Shown: piece after piece, positions 8,705 to 18,093 of the stretch
Numbering within the stretch: the stretch's first letter is position 1
Layout: each line of letters opens with the position of its first letter
DNA from: Paradesertivirga superstes
Lineage (GTDB): Bacteria > Bacteroidota > Bacteroidia > Sphingobacteriales > Sphingobacteriaceae
Assembly (NCBI RefSeq): GCF_037622515.1
Contig: NZ_JBBJCN010000011.1
Coordinates: 26,736-90,735, forward strand
Reading direction: 5' to 3'
Length of the DNA stretch: 64,000 nucleotides
The notes under the pieces: model-generated
The model's input: only the letters and a program-made list of their open reading frames with translations
Database searches by the model: none
What the model was told of the DNA's origin: nothing
Position numbers and translations under genes: made by a program

Positions 8705-9889
8705 ATGATTATTCCTTATGTGAAACTTTTAATTAGTTTTTCGCTTTTAATTGTTTCTTTTAATTGTTTCGCACAAGTTGGTGGACCAGATGAGCCTGAA
8801 ACGGATGGTAGAACAGGTTCTGGTCTCATTATCACAGGAGTTCCCTTTCTGTTAATTGCTCCGGATGCCCGTTCGGGAGCAATGGGAGATGCAGGAGCTG
8901 CCCTGTCTCCGGACGCAAACTCCATTCACTGGAACCCCGCAAAGCTGGCTTTTATCGAAGATAAAAATGGGATATCGCTGTCTTATAGTCCCTGGCTTCA
9001 GCGTTTGGTACCTGATATTAATCTTGCATATCTTTCTGCTTACCATCGGATTGACGACAGAAATACTGTTGGAGCGTCATTACGTTATTTTTCGCTTGGT
9101 CAAATACAATTAACTGATATAAACGGTACTGCTACCGGGGAATATAACCCTAATGAATTTGCACTCGATGGAACTCTGGCACGGCAGTTCGGCGAGAATT
9201 TCTCACTGGGTACCGCGATCCGGTTTATTTATTCAAATCTTGCTAACGGACAATTTTCTTCGGGTCAGCAGACTAAGCCGGGAACTGCTTTGGCTGCAGA
9301 TGTCTCCGGTTATTTTAAAAAAGAGACTTTGCTTTTTGGTTCCGATGCCAGAATCGCTCTTGGACTTAATATTTCTAATATCGGGAATAAGATAAGCTAT
9401 ACAGATGGAGGACAGAAAATATTTCTTCCCACCAATTTTAAATTGGGAGGTGCAACTACCTTTCTGAATGGCTTAAGTGAATTTACACTTGCACTGGATT
9501 TCAATAAATTATTGGTCCCCACGCCACCCATAATTGACAATGAAGGAAAAATTATTGCCGGAAAGGATCCTGACCGATCTGTACCTGCGGGTATATTTGG
9601 CTCCTTTTCTGATGCACCTGGCGGCTTTTCTGAAGAATTACATGAAATAAACTATTCGCTTGGTATGGAGTATTGGTACAATAAGCAATTTGCCTTACGC
9701 ACGGGTTACTTTTATGAACATCCAGATAAAGGAAACCGTCAATATGTGACAATAGGGGCGGGGTTGCGATACAATGTGTTTAATCTGGATTTCGCCTATC
9801 TTTTGGCGAATCAGCAAAAAAGTCCGCTGGCCAATACCCTGCGTTTTTCCCTTGTCTTTAATTTTTCCGCCGATAAAAATGCGAATTAA
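8705..9889 (+). CDS. porV: Type IX secretion outer-membrane protein PorV (LptO)
   Basis: PorV is an outer-membrane beta-barrel that shuttles type IX cargo from the SprA translocon to the PorU sortase complex. The 394-residue protein has a signal peptide ending in NCFAQ (about 18-24). The N-terminal signature GVPFLLIAPDARSGAMGDAG, then ALSPDANSIHWNPAKLAF, is typical of PorV/PorQ proteins, and the rest alternates short amphipathic strands to a C-terminal FSLVFNF barrel end. The plus-strand partner usually found beside it, porU, is absent here; instead it diverges from gldJ. Its last 11 bases overlap the start of ispF. Confidence 0.92.
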   Translation: MIIPYVKLLISFSLLIVSFNCFAQVGGPDEPETDGRTGSGLIITGVPFLLIAPDARSGAMGDAGAALSPDANSIHWNPAKLAFIEDKNGISLSYSPWLQRLVPDINLAYLSAYHRIDDRNTVGASLRYFSLGQIQLTDINGTATGEYNPNEFALDGTLARQFGENFSLGTAIRFIYSNLANGQFSSGQQTKPGTALAADVSGYFKKETLLFGSDARIALGLNISNIGNKISYTDGGQKIFLPTNFKLGGATTFLNGLSEFTLALDFNKLLVPTPPIIDNEGKIIAGKDPDRSVPAGIFGSFSDAPGGFSEELHEINYSLGMEYWYNKQFALRTGYFYEHPDKGNRQYVTIGAGLRYNVFNLDFAYLLANQQKSPLANTLRFSLVFNFSADKNAN

Positions 9890-10355
9890 AGTAGGTTTCG
9901 GATTTGATGTACATCAGTTAAAGAAGCATCACCCTTTTATTTTAGGCGGCGTTAACCTTGAACATCATTCAGGGGCATTCGGTCATTCTGATGCTGATGT
10001 ATTAGTACATGCCATATGCGATGCTTTACTGGGGGCTGCAAATCTTAGAGATATCGGGTACCATTTTTCAAATACCGATGATCGGTGGAAAGGTATAAGC
10101 AGTTTAATCCTCTTAGCTGAATGTGTTAGACTGCTTGATGAAAAAGGCTGGAGAGTAGGCAATGTGGATGCTATGATCTGTCTTGAAGCCCCAAAAATCA
10201 ATCCTCATGTTCCTGAAATGAAAAAGAACATTTCTGAGGCTATGAATTTATCTTTAGATGATATATCAATAAAAGCAACAACCAATGAAACGATGGGTTT
10301 TGTAGGCAGACAAGAAGGGATTGTAGCTTATGCTGTTTGCCTTATAGAAAAATAA
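9879..10355 (+). CDS. ispF: 2-C-methyl-D-erythritol 2,4-cyclodiphosphate synthase IspF
   Basis: IspF cyclises CDP-methylerythritol phosphate in the MEP isoprenoid pathway; the pathway's first enzyme Dxs is at 49407. The 158-residue length is normal. The metal site is D10 and H12 (GFDVHQ) with H44 (DVLVHAICD), and the family motifs GHSDAD (35-40) and FSNTDDRW (63-70) are intact, as is the ATTNETMGFVGRQEG C-terminal motif. The frame is open further upstream to 9774, but that extension lies inside porV in another frame. The ATG at 9879 gives the canonical MRIKVGFGFDVH start and an 11-base overlap with porV. Confidence 0.97.
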   Translation: MRIKVGFGFDVHQLKKHHPFILGGVNLEHHSGAFGHSDADVLVHAICDALLGAANLRDIGYHFSNTDDRWKGISSLILLAECVRLLDEKGWRVGNVDAMICLEAPKINPHVPEMKKNISEAMNLSLDDISIKATTNETMGFVGRQEGIVAYAVCLIEK

Positions 10356-10372
10356 GGATAAGCCGGAACCAC

Positions 10373-11599
10373 TTACAAATCTTCCTTTAAATCATAAATC
10401 TTATTGACACTGAGCCTTGAAGAAATACCTGATGCTATGATTGATATTAGGGTAACCGTCAAGAATACAAGTCCGAAATCCCTTACTTTTAATGCTACGG
10501 GATAAAAATCAGTGATAAATGAATCCTCTCCCATTGTAATCATGCCAAATTTTTGCTGAAGTAAGCAGAAAATAAGTCCGGAAAGCATTCCTGTCAGACA
10601 TCCCGTCAGAGCAATCATCATCCCTTCGATAAAAAATATTTTACGGATAAGTGAAGTTCCTGCACCGATGCTGGTGAGGATGGCGATATCTTTCTTTTTA
10701 TCAATCACCAGCATAGTTAAAGTTCCAACTATATTAAAGATTGCGATAATCATGACAAACGTAAGGATAAAGAAAATAGACCATCTTTCTATATTCAGCG
10801 TTTTATATAACTGCTGGTCTTGCTGAATGCGGTTTTTAACAATGAAATCTTTCCCCAGCTTATTTTCAATATCATCCTGTAAGTCGTCAATATCTTCTCC
10901 CGGTTTTAAGTAGAGTTCAATAGCTGAGATTTCTTTTTCTTCTTCGAGTAACTGCCTGCTGAATTCTATAGGGACAATTACCGATTCATCAAATGCTTGC
11001 TGAATCTGAAAAACACCTACAGGATGGATGGTTCGTGCCATGAATTCTTCAGCCGGGTTTATGGAAATACCCGCGTTTTTTCTGGGAGAGAATACCTGCA
11101 GATCTTTGAAATCATCGTTTATATTTACAGACAAGTAAAGCTTTACGGCAGATCCTATGGCAGCGTAATAAGTACTATCTGCTTTTAAACGAAAATCTCC
11201 TTCTACTAAAGTGCTGTCGAGTTTTTTACGTTTGAAGAAATCTGTACTCACACCTTTTACCAGGCCTATGAATTGAGCATCACCATATTTTAGTAATGCT
11301 TTTTCCTGTAAAACTTCTGTATAGTTGGCAATGCGATGGTCTTTTTTTAAGCTATTAAAGACCGGGGTATTTGGATTAAAGGTTTTGCCTAGTGCAGGCT
11401 CGATTTTTATTTCCGGAGTGAAATTGTTATACATTGAAAGCACTACATTTTCAAAACCGTTAAATACAGATAAGATTATAACCAAAGCAGCGCTTCCGAC
11501 AAATACACCAAGCATAGAAATGCCCGATATGAAGTTAATCGCGTTCAGCGATTTTTTTGAGAAAAGATAACGTTTGGCTATATAGAAGGAGGTATTCAA
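10373..11599 (-). CDS. LolC/LolE-family ABC transporter permease (lipoprotein release type)
   Basis: This inner-membrane permease of the FtsX/MacB/LolCE superfamily has 408 residues. A transmembrane helix lies near 25-50 (ISMLGVFVGSAALVIILSVF), followed by a periplasmic MacB-PCD domain of about 220 residues and three C-terminal helices (about 280-400). The order matches LolC/LolE, which extract lipoproteins from the inner membrane with a LolD ATPase. No ATPase gene is adjacent. The start codon is TTG, supported by the conserved MNTSFYIAKRYLFSKKS beginning; no ATG precedes it. It starts 5 bases after the metallo-hydrolase gene, so the two are cotranscribed. The exact substrate is inferred from the family only. 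Confidence 0.85.
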   Translation of the reverse strand: MNTSFYIAKRYLFSKKSLNAINFISGISMLGVFVGSAALVIILSVFNGFENVVLSMYNNFTPEIKIEPALGKTFNPNTPVFNSLKKDHRIANYTEVLQEKALLKYGDAQFIGLVKGVSTDFFKRKKLDSTLVEGDFRLKADSTYYAAIGSAVKLYLSVNINDDFKDLQVFSPRKNAGISINPAEEFMARTIHPVGVFQIQQAFDESVIVPIEFSRQLLEEEKEISAIELYLKPGEDIDDLQDDIENKLGKDFIVKNRIQQDQQLYKTLNIERWSIFFILTFVMIIAIFNIVGTLTMLVIDKKKDIAILTSIGAGTSLIRKIFFIEGMMIALTGCLTGMLSGLIFCLLQQKFGMITMGEDSFITDFYPVALKVRDFGLVFLTVTLISIIASGISSRLSVNKIYDLKEDL

Positions 11600-11604
11600 T
11601 CCGT

Positions 11605-12243
11605 TTATTTCAAGTAATAATTATGAACTCTTTCAAATCCGATGGTTGTTTCACCTCCATGACCAGGATATACAGTAACATCATCAGGAAGAATTAAAAT
11701 TTTCTCCTTTATGTTTTTTATCAGTGTATCATGGTTCCCTCCCGGTAAATCTGTTCTTCCGATGGAACCATAAAATAATACGTCACCCCCAATTAGAAAT
11801 TTATCAGCTTTGCTGTAAAAGCACAGATGAGCAGGGGAGTGTCCGGGGGCAAAAATAAGTTCTAAGATGCTTGTTCCGAATGTGACTTCACCTTTTTCTT
11901 CCAGGAAATTTTCAGGAACCGGTGATATATCGTACCTGATTCCCATTTGCGGTGCATATGCGGGTACAGCGGTTAATACCGGTAATTCCCCTTTATGGAA
12001 CTGCGGAATCAGGCCGAAGGTGTCATAAATAAACTTATTGCCCAGAACATGGTCGATATGACAATGAGTATTTAATAATAATACGGGTTTTAAATTTTCG
12101 GATTTAATATAATTCAGCACTGCATTTTGTTCCGGGCCGGTGTACATTCCCGGATCAATAATTACGCATTCCTTACTATCGTCAAATAATAAATAGGTGT
12201 TTTCCTGGTAAGGGTTGCAAACAAAAGATTTAACCTGTATCAT
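11605..12243 (-). CDS. Metallo-beta-lactamase-fold hydrolase (glyoxalase II-like)
   Basis: The 212-residue protein has the metallo-beta-lactamase fold used by hydroxyacylglutathione hydrolase-like thioesterases. The metal motif HxHxDH is present as NTHCHIDHVLGN near residue 73. Further ligands are the histidine in FAPGHSPAHL, the aspartate in FLIGGDVLF and the histidine in VYPGHGGETTIG. The ATG at 12243 (MIQVKSFVCNPYQENTYLL) is chosen because family members begin there; 11 extra codons lie upstream in frame. It is followed by the LolC/E-type permease after 5 bases. The physiological thioester is unknown. Confidence 0.85.
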   Translation of the reverse strand: MIQVKSFVCNPYQENTYLLFDDSKECVIIDPGMYTGPEQNAVLNYIKSENLKPVLLLNTHCHIDHVLGNKFIYDTFGLIPQFHKGELPVLTAVPAYAPQMGIRYDISPVPENFLEEKGEVTFGTSILELIFAPGHSPAHLCFYSKADKFLIGGDVLFYGSIGRTDLPGGNHDTLIKNIKEKILILPDDVTVYPGHGGETTIGFERVHNYYLK

Positions 12244-12362
12244 GTTGTTCAAATTAACAACAAAAGCAGCAAACAAGAGATATCTTTGTTTTAATAAAAA
12301 CGGATATTCTTAAAAAATGAATATTGTCTTTCAAATAAGATCTCATATCTCACAACTATCTC

Positions 12363-12719
12363 ATGCGCAGAACAATTGTTTTTTTTGATAATACATGCTC
12401 AATGTGTGTTGGAGTTACCGGCTGGCTTAGTAAAATAGATCATCAGAAGCAGTTTGAACTGATTCCTTATCAGGATTCGGAATATCTTAAGAACCATTCT
12501 GAATTAACTCCGGAGAATATGGAAAAGCAAATTCATGTTGTCACATCAAAAGGAAGAATCTTAAAAGGCGCGGATGCTATGATGGAAATATGGAAAGAAA
12601 CCGGTCATTTTACGAGTTTTTTGGCCTATATATTTAAAATTCCTCCATTTATTTGGCTTGCGCGCCCCTTATATAATCTTATTGCAAAATATAGAAGGGA
12701 GCTTTATCCCAACCGCTGA
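12363..12719 (+). CDS. DCC-family thiol-disulfide oxidoreductase-like protein (DUF393)
   Basis: This small 118-residue protein carries the DCC family signature: D9 and the CxxC pair C12/C15 in FFDNTCSMCVGVTGWL. The rest (ELIPYQDSEYL, GADAMMEIW, PLYNLIAKYRRELYP) follows the DUF393 pattern, including the C-terminal hydrophobic helix and the YR ending. The family is predicted to have a thioredoxin-like fold, but no substrate is established. It precedes the ComM/YifB gene by 56 bases on the same strand and is divergent from the hydrolase gene. Confidence 0.85.
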   Translation: MRRTIVFFDNTCSMCVGVTGWLSKIDHQKQFELIPYQDSEYLKNHSELTPENMEKQIHVVTSKGRILKGADAMMEIWKETGHFTSFLAYIFKIPPFIWLARPLYNLIAKYRRELYPNR

Positions 12720-12775
12720 CCAAATTTTTTATCATTTATATTTAAATGTATATTCGAACTTAATCTGCCAAGAGA

Positions 12776-14314
12776 ATGCCTGTAAAAACCTTTGGAAGTT
12801 CTGTTTACGGAGTCGAAGCGACAACAATAACTGTAGAAGTTAATATAAGCAGCGGAACAAAATATTTTATTGTGGGCTTGCCTGATAATGCAGTTCGTGA
12901 AAGTTTATTGAGGGTAGAAAGTGCAATAACTAATTCGGGGTATCGCATGCCCAGGCAAAAAATTGTTGTCAATCTGGCCCCGGCCGATATCAGGAAAGAA
13001 GGGTCTTCCTATGATCTGGCTATTGCCATTGGTATACTTGCCGAGTCAGGTCAGATAGAAACTGCATTACTCGATAAGCATCTGATTTTAGGTGAACTGT
13101 CACTGGATGGTGATATTCAATCAGTAAAAGGAGCTTTGCCTATTTCCATTCAGGCAAAAAAAGATGGCTACAATGGTTTATTAATACCCAAAGCAAATGC
13201 TCGTGAAGCTGCAATTGTAAAAGATTTGCAGGTTTATGGAGTAAGCACTCTCAATGAAGTTGTGGATTTTTTTAATGGTGATACTTCACTTAAAACTACT
13301 GTTGTTGATGCCCGGGATGAGTTTTTCCATAATATAAATAGCTATGACAGCGATTTTTCGGATGTAAAAGGTCAGGAAAATATAAAGCGTGCTTTGGAAA
13401 TCGCAGCAGCCGGGGGGCATAACGTTATTTTAATTGGGCCTCCGGGAGCGGGCAAAACAATGCTCGCTAAAAGACTGCCTACCGTTTTGCCTCCTTTAAA
13501 TTTGCATGAAGCGTTAGAAACAACCAAAATACATTCTGTGGCTGGTAAGCTTGCCGCTTCAGATTCTTTGATGACAATCCGGCCATTTCGTTCACCGCAT
13601 CATACCATAAGCGATGTGGCGCTTGTTGGAGGCGGCGCGCATCCACAACCCGGAGAAATATCGCTGGCTCATAATGGCGTATTGTTTCTGGATGAGTTAC
13701 CTGAATTTAAGCGCACCGTTCTTGAAGTAATGCGCCAGCCACTTGAAGAACGAAGGGTAACTCTTTCGAGGGCCAAATTTAGTGTTGATTACCCGGCAAG
13801 CTTTATGCTTGTCGCTTCTATGAATCCCTGCCCGTGCGGATTTTATAATCATCCTGAAAAGGAATGTGTTTGTGGTCCGGGCGTTGTACAGCGATATCTT
13901 AGTAAAGTCTCAGGGCCATTGTTAGACAGAATTGATTTGCATGTAGAGGTTACTCCGGTTGACTTTAATGAATTATCTTCTGACCGTAAAGCTGAGGCCA
14001 GCGAATTAATACGTGAACGAGTAATTAAGGCCAGAGAAATCCAGACCGAAAGATTTAAAGAGAAAACAGATGTGTATTCAAATGCGCAAATGAGCCCTAA
14101 AACTGTAAGGGATATTTGCAAAATTAATGATGCCGGTCAGCTACTCTTAAAGAGGGCTATGGAACGATTGGGACTCTCGGCCAGAGCATATGATAGAATT
14201 CTGAAAGTTTCGAGGACCATCGCTGATCTGGATGCAAGTGAGGATATTAAGATTGAACATTTAGCCGAGGCAATTCATTACCGTAGTTTAGACCGGGATA
14301 GTTGGGCCGGATAA
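12776..14314 (+). CDS. comM: ComM/YifB-family Mg-chelatase-like AAA+ ATPase
   Basis: The 512-residue protein has the ComM/YifB arrangement: an N-terminal Lon-protease-like domain (about 20-170), a central AAA+ Mg-chelatase domain with Walker A GPPGAGKTM near 221-229 and Walker B VLFLDELPEF near 302-311, and a C-terminal Mg_chelatase_C domain. Four cysteines in NPCPCGFYNHPEKECVCG are typical of the family. In other bacteria ComM is a helicase that promotes branch migration during natural transformation; that role is inferred here, although comF is also in the window. A hairpin terminator lies about 130 bases downstream. Confidence 0.93.
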   Translation: MPVKTFGSSVYGVEATTITVEVNISSGTKYFIVGLPDNAVRESLLRVESAITNSGYRMPRQKIVVNLAPADIRKEGSSYDLAIAIGILAESGQIETALLDKHLILGELSLDGDIQSVKGALPISIQAKKDGYNGLLIPKANAREAAIVKDLQVYGVSTLNEVVDFFNGDTSLKTTVVDARDEFFHNINSYDSDFSDVKGQENIKRALEIAAAGGHNVILIGPPGAGKTMLAKRLPTVLPPLNLHEALETTKIHSVAGKLAASDSLMTIRPFRSPHHTISDVALVGGGAHPQPGEISLAHNGVLFLDELPEFKRTVLEVMRQPLEERRVTLSRAKFSVDYPASFMLVASMNPCPCGFYNHPEKECVCGPGVVQRYLSKVSGPLLDRIDLHVEVTPVDFNELSSDRKAEASELIRERVIKAREIQTERFKEKTDVYSNAQMSPKTVRDICKINDAGQLLLKRAMERLGLSARAYDRILKVSRTIADLDASEDIKIEHLAEAIHYRSLDRDSWAG

Positions 14315-14441
14315 ATCCGGGTACGTCCTTATTTTAATGTTATTTTATTTGATAATTATTAGCCGGCTTGTATACTTTTTCGGTTTTTATCCAGTTAAAG
14401 TATAGATTGTTCATCTTGAAAAGGATGTTTTCATAAGTAGA

Positions 14442-14468
14442 AGTCAGGTTTTAAACCTGGCTTTTTTT
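14442..14468 (+). terminator. Rho-independent terminator downstream of comM
   Basis: A 10-bp stem (14442-14451 with 14453-14462, one G-T pair) is followed by a seven-T run at 14462-14468. It lies in the 296-base gap between comM and the sensor kinase gene. The rest of that gap shows no gene or other structure that I can support. Confidence 0.75.
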
Positions 14469-14610
14469 ATTCTTCTAATTCACTGAGTATTCTTTAAATG
14501 AAATCAAGGATATCCAGCTCAATCTGAAATCTTTTATCTTCTCATATAGTTTTTTCTGAAATTGAATATAATGGATGTAAACTTTAAATATGTTAAGCTA
14601 TTTTTAGGCC

Positions 14611-15615
14611 TTGAACAGAGCCCAGCAAATTTTCTTGCATTTCATTATATGGGTAGCTATACTTGTTTGCTTTGTTTTTCTAAGCAGTAGAAATGGTAGC
14701 TTTCATCAGGCTATAATCATTTTTGTATACTTCGGCGCTTTTAATATCGCCATTTTTTACTTTAACTACTTGTATATCCTCCCCAATTATTTAAGCCTGC
14801 GCAAATATTGGGAATGCACGACCATTATTCTCCTTCTAATATTAAGTTCCGGATTATTAAAGTATGGACTTGCCCTTCTTTTCAAGGACATTATTCTGTT
14901 AAGAGATGAGAGCGAAATATCTTTTAGTCAGTATTATATAGCTACTATCCTTACAGGCATATTTTTTGTTTTTCTCAGTACTGCTTTTAAATTCTCTGTA
15001 GACTGGTTTTTAAATGAAAAGGTTAAAAAGAATCTTGAAAACGAAAAGCTGGTTGCCGAACTTGCCTTTTTAAAGTCTCAGATAAATCCGCATTTTCTTT
15101 TTAATTCGCTTAATAATATCTATTCACTGGCATACCAGAAGTCGGATAAGGCACCGGAAGCAATTATGAAGCTTTCTGAAATAATGCGGTATATGCTTCA
15201 GGAAAGTAACGAGTCGAGGGTGAAATTGTCCAGGGAAATCAGATATCTGAAAAGCTATATGGAATTGCAAAAGTTGCGTTTTAAAGGCGAAGCATACATA
15301 GATTTAACAATTACTGGTGATTATCTGGATCAAAGTATCGCGCCTTTAATTTTAATTTCATTTGTCGAGAATGCATTTAAACACGGGGTCGCTTCGGATC
15401 CGGAAAATCCTATAAGCATTCTTATTGCAGTTGAGGATAAATACTTGACATTCGATATTTCTAACAAAAAAAGTCTGCTTAATAAAGATGAAAGTAGTGG
15501 TATTGGCCTGAGCAATGTCAGGAGACGTTTAGAGTTACTTTATTCCGGAAAGTTTGATTTGACTATAGAGGAAAACGAAACTATGTATTTTTGCAAACTA
15601 TCTTTAAGTATTTAG
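14611..15615 (+). CDS. LytS/YehU-type sensor histidine kinase
   Basis: The 334-residue kinase has four N-terminal membrane helices (about 8-25, 33-58, 70-92, 110-132), a short coiled linker and a His_kinase domain. The phospho-acceptor is H161 in the LKSQINPHFLFNSLNNIY block. The N-box is FVENAFKHG and the G-box is SSGIGLSNVRRRLELLY. Such kinases normally pair with a LytTR response regulator encoded next door, but lutB follows instead, so the partner is elsewhere. The start is TTG: the nearest upstream ATG (14590) is closed by a TAG. A TATTTTTA box at 14599-14606 ends 4 bases before the start codon. Confidence 0.9.
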   Translation: MNRAQQIFLHFIIWVAILVCFVFLSSRNGSFHQAIIIFVYFGAFNIAIFYFNYLYILPNYLSLRKYWECTTIILLLILSSGLLKYGLALLFKDIILLRDESEISFSQYYIATILTGIFFVFLSTAFKFSVDWFLNEKVKKNLENEKLVAELAFLKSQINPHFLFNSLNNIYSLAYQKSDKAPEAIMKLSEIMRYMLQESNESRVKLSREIRYLKSYMELQKLRFKGEAYIDLTITGDYLDQSIAPLILISFVENAFKHGVASDPENPISILIAVEDKYLTFDISNKKSLLNKDESSGIGLSNVRRRLELLYSGKFDLTIEENETMYFCKLSLSI

Positions 15616-15735
15616 ATGTGTATACTATTTATTGGATTATAGGTGTTAAAGATTGAACACAAATCCATTTTCTGAATGTTAAGAAATCGTTTTGTACAGT
15701 TTTGCACATATAGAGGTTCATATATCTAAAATCAA

Positions 15736-15743
15736 TACCTTCG
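15736..15743 (+). promoter_or_regulatory. Candidate lutB -7 box (TACCTTCG)
   Basis: TACCTTCG matches TAnnTTTG at 7 of 8 positions and ends 4 bases before the lutB ATG at 15748, which would place transcription start at or next to the start codon. No clear -33 element is seen. Confidence 0.35.
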
Positions 15744-15747
15744 CGCT

Positions 15748-17127
15748 ATGATGAAATTTGCTGAAGAATTTCTGGAAGCTTCTGAAAATAAAGCATTTAA
15801 TTTAGACCACAGACGCATAATAAATTTTAACATTGGCCGCTATGATACAGCCGTTAAGCGCGGCTTGTCACGATTGGCAAATCTTGACCATTCAAAACGG
15901 AAGGCTCATGTGATCAAATGGAAAGTAATGGAAAATCTTGATAAGCTTTTACCAGAGTTTGAGTCAAATTTCCAGAAAAGGGGAGGTAAAGTTATTTGGG
16001 CGAACGATGCAGAAGAAGCTAATACAGAGATTTTAAAAATCCTTCGTAAGGCAAATGCAAAAACTGTTATAAAAGCAAAATCAATGACCACAGAGGAAAT
16101 TCATTTGAATGAATTTCTTGAAAAAAATCATATTGAGTCTTTAGAAAGTGATTTAGGAGAATATATCGTTCAGCTTCTTGGACAAAAACCCTATCATATA
16201 GTAACTCCTGCAATGCATTTAAGTAAGGAGGATATTGCTAAGCTTTTTCATGAGAAGTTTGGAACGCCTGCAGATGCAACTCCTGAAGTTTTGACACAGA
16301 AAGCAAGAGAGCTACTTCGGGAAAAGTACACTTCTGCCGATGTGGGCATAACCGGCGGAAACTTTTTGATTGCAGATACGGGGGGTGTTGCGCTAACAGA
16401 AAATGAAGGTAATGCCCGTTTAACCACAACTTTTCCGAGAATACATATCGCTATTGTTGGAATAGAGAAAATAATCCCTTCTCTGAGCGATCTTGATCTT
16501 TTCTGGCCTTTACTTTCCACACATGGAACCGGGCAAAATCTTACAGTGTATAATAGCATCATGAGTGGTCCCCGCCAGGATGATGAAACTGATGGTCCGG
16601 AAGAAATGTATGTTGTTCTTCTGGATAATGGGCGTACTAACCTGCTTGCGCAAAAAGAGCAGCGACAAGGTTTATATTGCATACGATGCGGGGCCTGCTT
16701 AAATGCCTGCCCTATTTACAAGAATATTGGTGGTCATACTTATGAAACAACTTATAGCGGACCGATTGGCTCGGTAATAACTCCTCACTTACGTGGGATG
16801 GAAGATTTTAAGCATTTAAGCTACGCTTCAAGCCTGTGCGGAAAATGCTCGGAAGTATGCCCTGTGAAAATCGATATTCATAAAATGCTCTTGTTGAACA
16901 GGAGAGACGCTGTGACCGAAGGATTGACATCTAAAGCAGAAACACTTGGTTGGAGGGCCTGGAAGACCGGAATGTTGAAAAGGAAATTTATGGATTTTGT
17001 GAGTGGCAGATGGAAGAACATTTTTCTAAAAACGTTCTTTAGAAAAGCCTGGGGAACCCATCGTCAAATGCCGGTTGTGAATAAGAAATCTTTTAGCCAG
17101 CAGTGGCAGGAGAAGGGCATTGACTGA
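15748..17127 (+). CDS. lutB: LutB-type iron-sulfur lactate-utilisation protein
   Basis: LutB is the iron-sulfur and DUF162-containing subunit of the LutABC L-lactate oxidation complex. In the 459-residue protein, an N-terminal LUD (DUF162) domain spans about 60-300. Two cysteine clusters follow: C311/C314/C317/C321 (CIRCGACLNACP) and C364/C367/C371 (CGKCSEVCP), the ligand sets for two 4Fe-4S clusters. A C-terminal DUF3390-like tail ends the protein. The ATG at 15748 is directly followed by a second ATG. lutA and lutC are not adjacent, so the complex would be encoded at separate loci or the protein has a related redox role. Confidence 0.88.
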   Translation: MMKFAEEFLEASENKAFNLDHRRIINFNIGRYDTAVKRGLSRLANLDHSKRKAHVIKWKVMENLDKLLPEFESNFQKRGGKVIWANDAEEANTEILKILRKANAKTVIKAKSMTTEEIHLNEFLEKNHIESLESDLGEYIVQLLGQKPYHIVTPAMHLSKEDIAKLFHEKFGTPADATPEVLTQKARELLREKYTSADVGITGGNFLIADTGGVALTENEGNARLTTTFPRIHIAIVGIEKIIPSLSDLDLFWPLLSTHGTGQNLTVYNSIMSGPRQDDETDGPEEMYVVLLDNGRTNLLAQKEQRQGLYCIRCGACLNACPIYKNIGGHTYETTYSGPIGSVITPHLRGMEDFKHLSYASSLCGKCSEVCPVKIDIHKMLLLNRRDAVTEGLTSKAETLGWRAWKTGMLKRKFMDFVSGRWKNIFLKTFFRKAWGTHRQMPVVNKKSFSQQWQEKGID

Positions 17128-17283
17128 TGATGTTTATCAGATGGGACACTACTGTTCTGTAAGCCATACATGTTTCGTAATATTTGGTGTGACGCCCTTA
17201 TTTATTATCCTTTGAGGTAATATGTTATCTTATTCCCCTATAATCGCATTAATCAGTGATTTGGCATAAAGTTTTCTTGTTAG

Positions 17284-18093
17284 ATGGCAATGCGCCTTTC
17301 TATTAAGTATAATTTGTTCCCTTGGGTTTTATTGATAGGTTTTAGCTCTTCTATAGTTTCCTGCGACAGAAATTATTCCTGCCAGCATTCTGGGGAGGAA
17401 CAACGAATTCCTTTAGTGGGAGACTTATCAACCGAGCAGGAAATAGAAGAGTATGCTGATTCCATAAATTTACTGTTATCCTCTTGTGAGGAAAAGACTA
17501 GCATGGTTTATACCTTAAATACCTATACTTTTCAGGTTAGAAAATTCGTGCATAACGGAGAAACGGTTTTGTATAGTGAGAGAGGTGATAATGGTGAATA
17601 CGGGTCTATTCACAGACTCTATTTTATTAAAGATGATATGCCCGTTCTTTTAAAAGAGAAGTCTGTTAATAAAAACAATCTTAAGCCTTTCCGATATACC
17701 CATGTCTATTTTCACGGCGGGAAAGCATTTCACTCTGAATATAAAACAGGGTCGACTGCATTAACAATTCAAAAAGTCCCATTTGAAAGTAGCAGCGCCT
17801 ACATAGATCATAGCTTAGCCTTAGAAACGTATGAAGATGCGCTAAACCAGCGAAGAAAATTTGATTTGGTTTTTGAGGGCATCACCGAGTGTCCTAAAGC
17901 AAAGTATCTCATCCTTTCCAGAAAAGAAATTAACTCCTACCGGGCTCCTGTAAAAGTTGAAAAGGAGGATGAATTTATTCGGGAACTATGCTCAAATCCT
18001 ATGCGCTATAGAGGCGAAAAACTTGAAATTAACTGGAGTACAAATGGTAGTGAAATTGTTTACGCCAAAGGACGGCTTAAAAACAGAGATTAA
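17284..18093 (+). CDS. Putative lipoprotein of unknown function
   Basis: I do not recognise this 269-residue protein. It starts with a hydrophobic segment (LFPWVLLIGFSSSIVSCDRN) that looks like a lipoprotein signal with Cys27 as lipidation site. The mature part is hydrophilic with alternating strands (VRKFVHNGETVLYSERG, HRLYFIKDDMPVLLKE, YTHVYFHGGKAFHSEYK), suggesting a beta-rich periplasmic domain. An alternative ATG is two codons in. It is preceded by a 156-base gap after lutB without visible terminator and overlaps the end of the convergent SprT-like gene by 4 bases. No function can be assigned from the sequence. Confidence 0.75.
   Translation: MAMRLSIKYNLFPWVLLIGFSSSIVSCDRNYSCQHSGEEQRIPLVGDLSTEQEIEEYADSINLLLSSCEEKTSMVYTLNTYTFQVRKFVHNGETVLYSERGDNGEYGSIHRLYFIKDDMPVLLKEKSVNKNNLKPFRYTHVYFHGGKAFHSEYKTGSTALTIQKVPFESSSAYIDHSLALETYEDALNQRRKFDLVFEGITECPKAKYLILSRKEINSYRAPVKVEKEDEFIRELCSNPMRYRGEKLEINWSTNGSEIVYAKGRLKNRD

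Noticed and set aside
9774..9878. 35-codon upstream extension of ispF
   Set aside because: The extension lies in another frame of porV and the conserved IspF start is at 9879.
12281..12288. TATCTTTG box in the gap before the DCC-family gene
   Set aside because: An exact -7 match, but it is about 75 bases from the start codon without a -33 element; too weak to list as a promoter.
16248..16682. 144-codon minus-strand frame within lutB
   Set aside because: Antisense to the conserved iron-sulfur protein, with no recognisable domain or start context.
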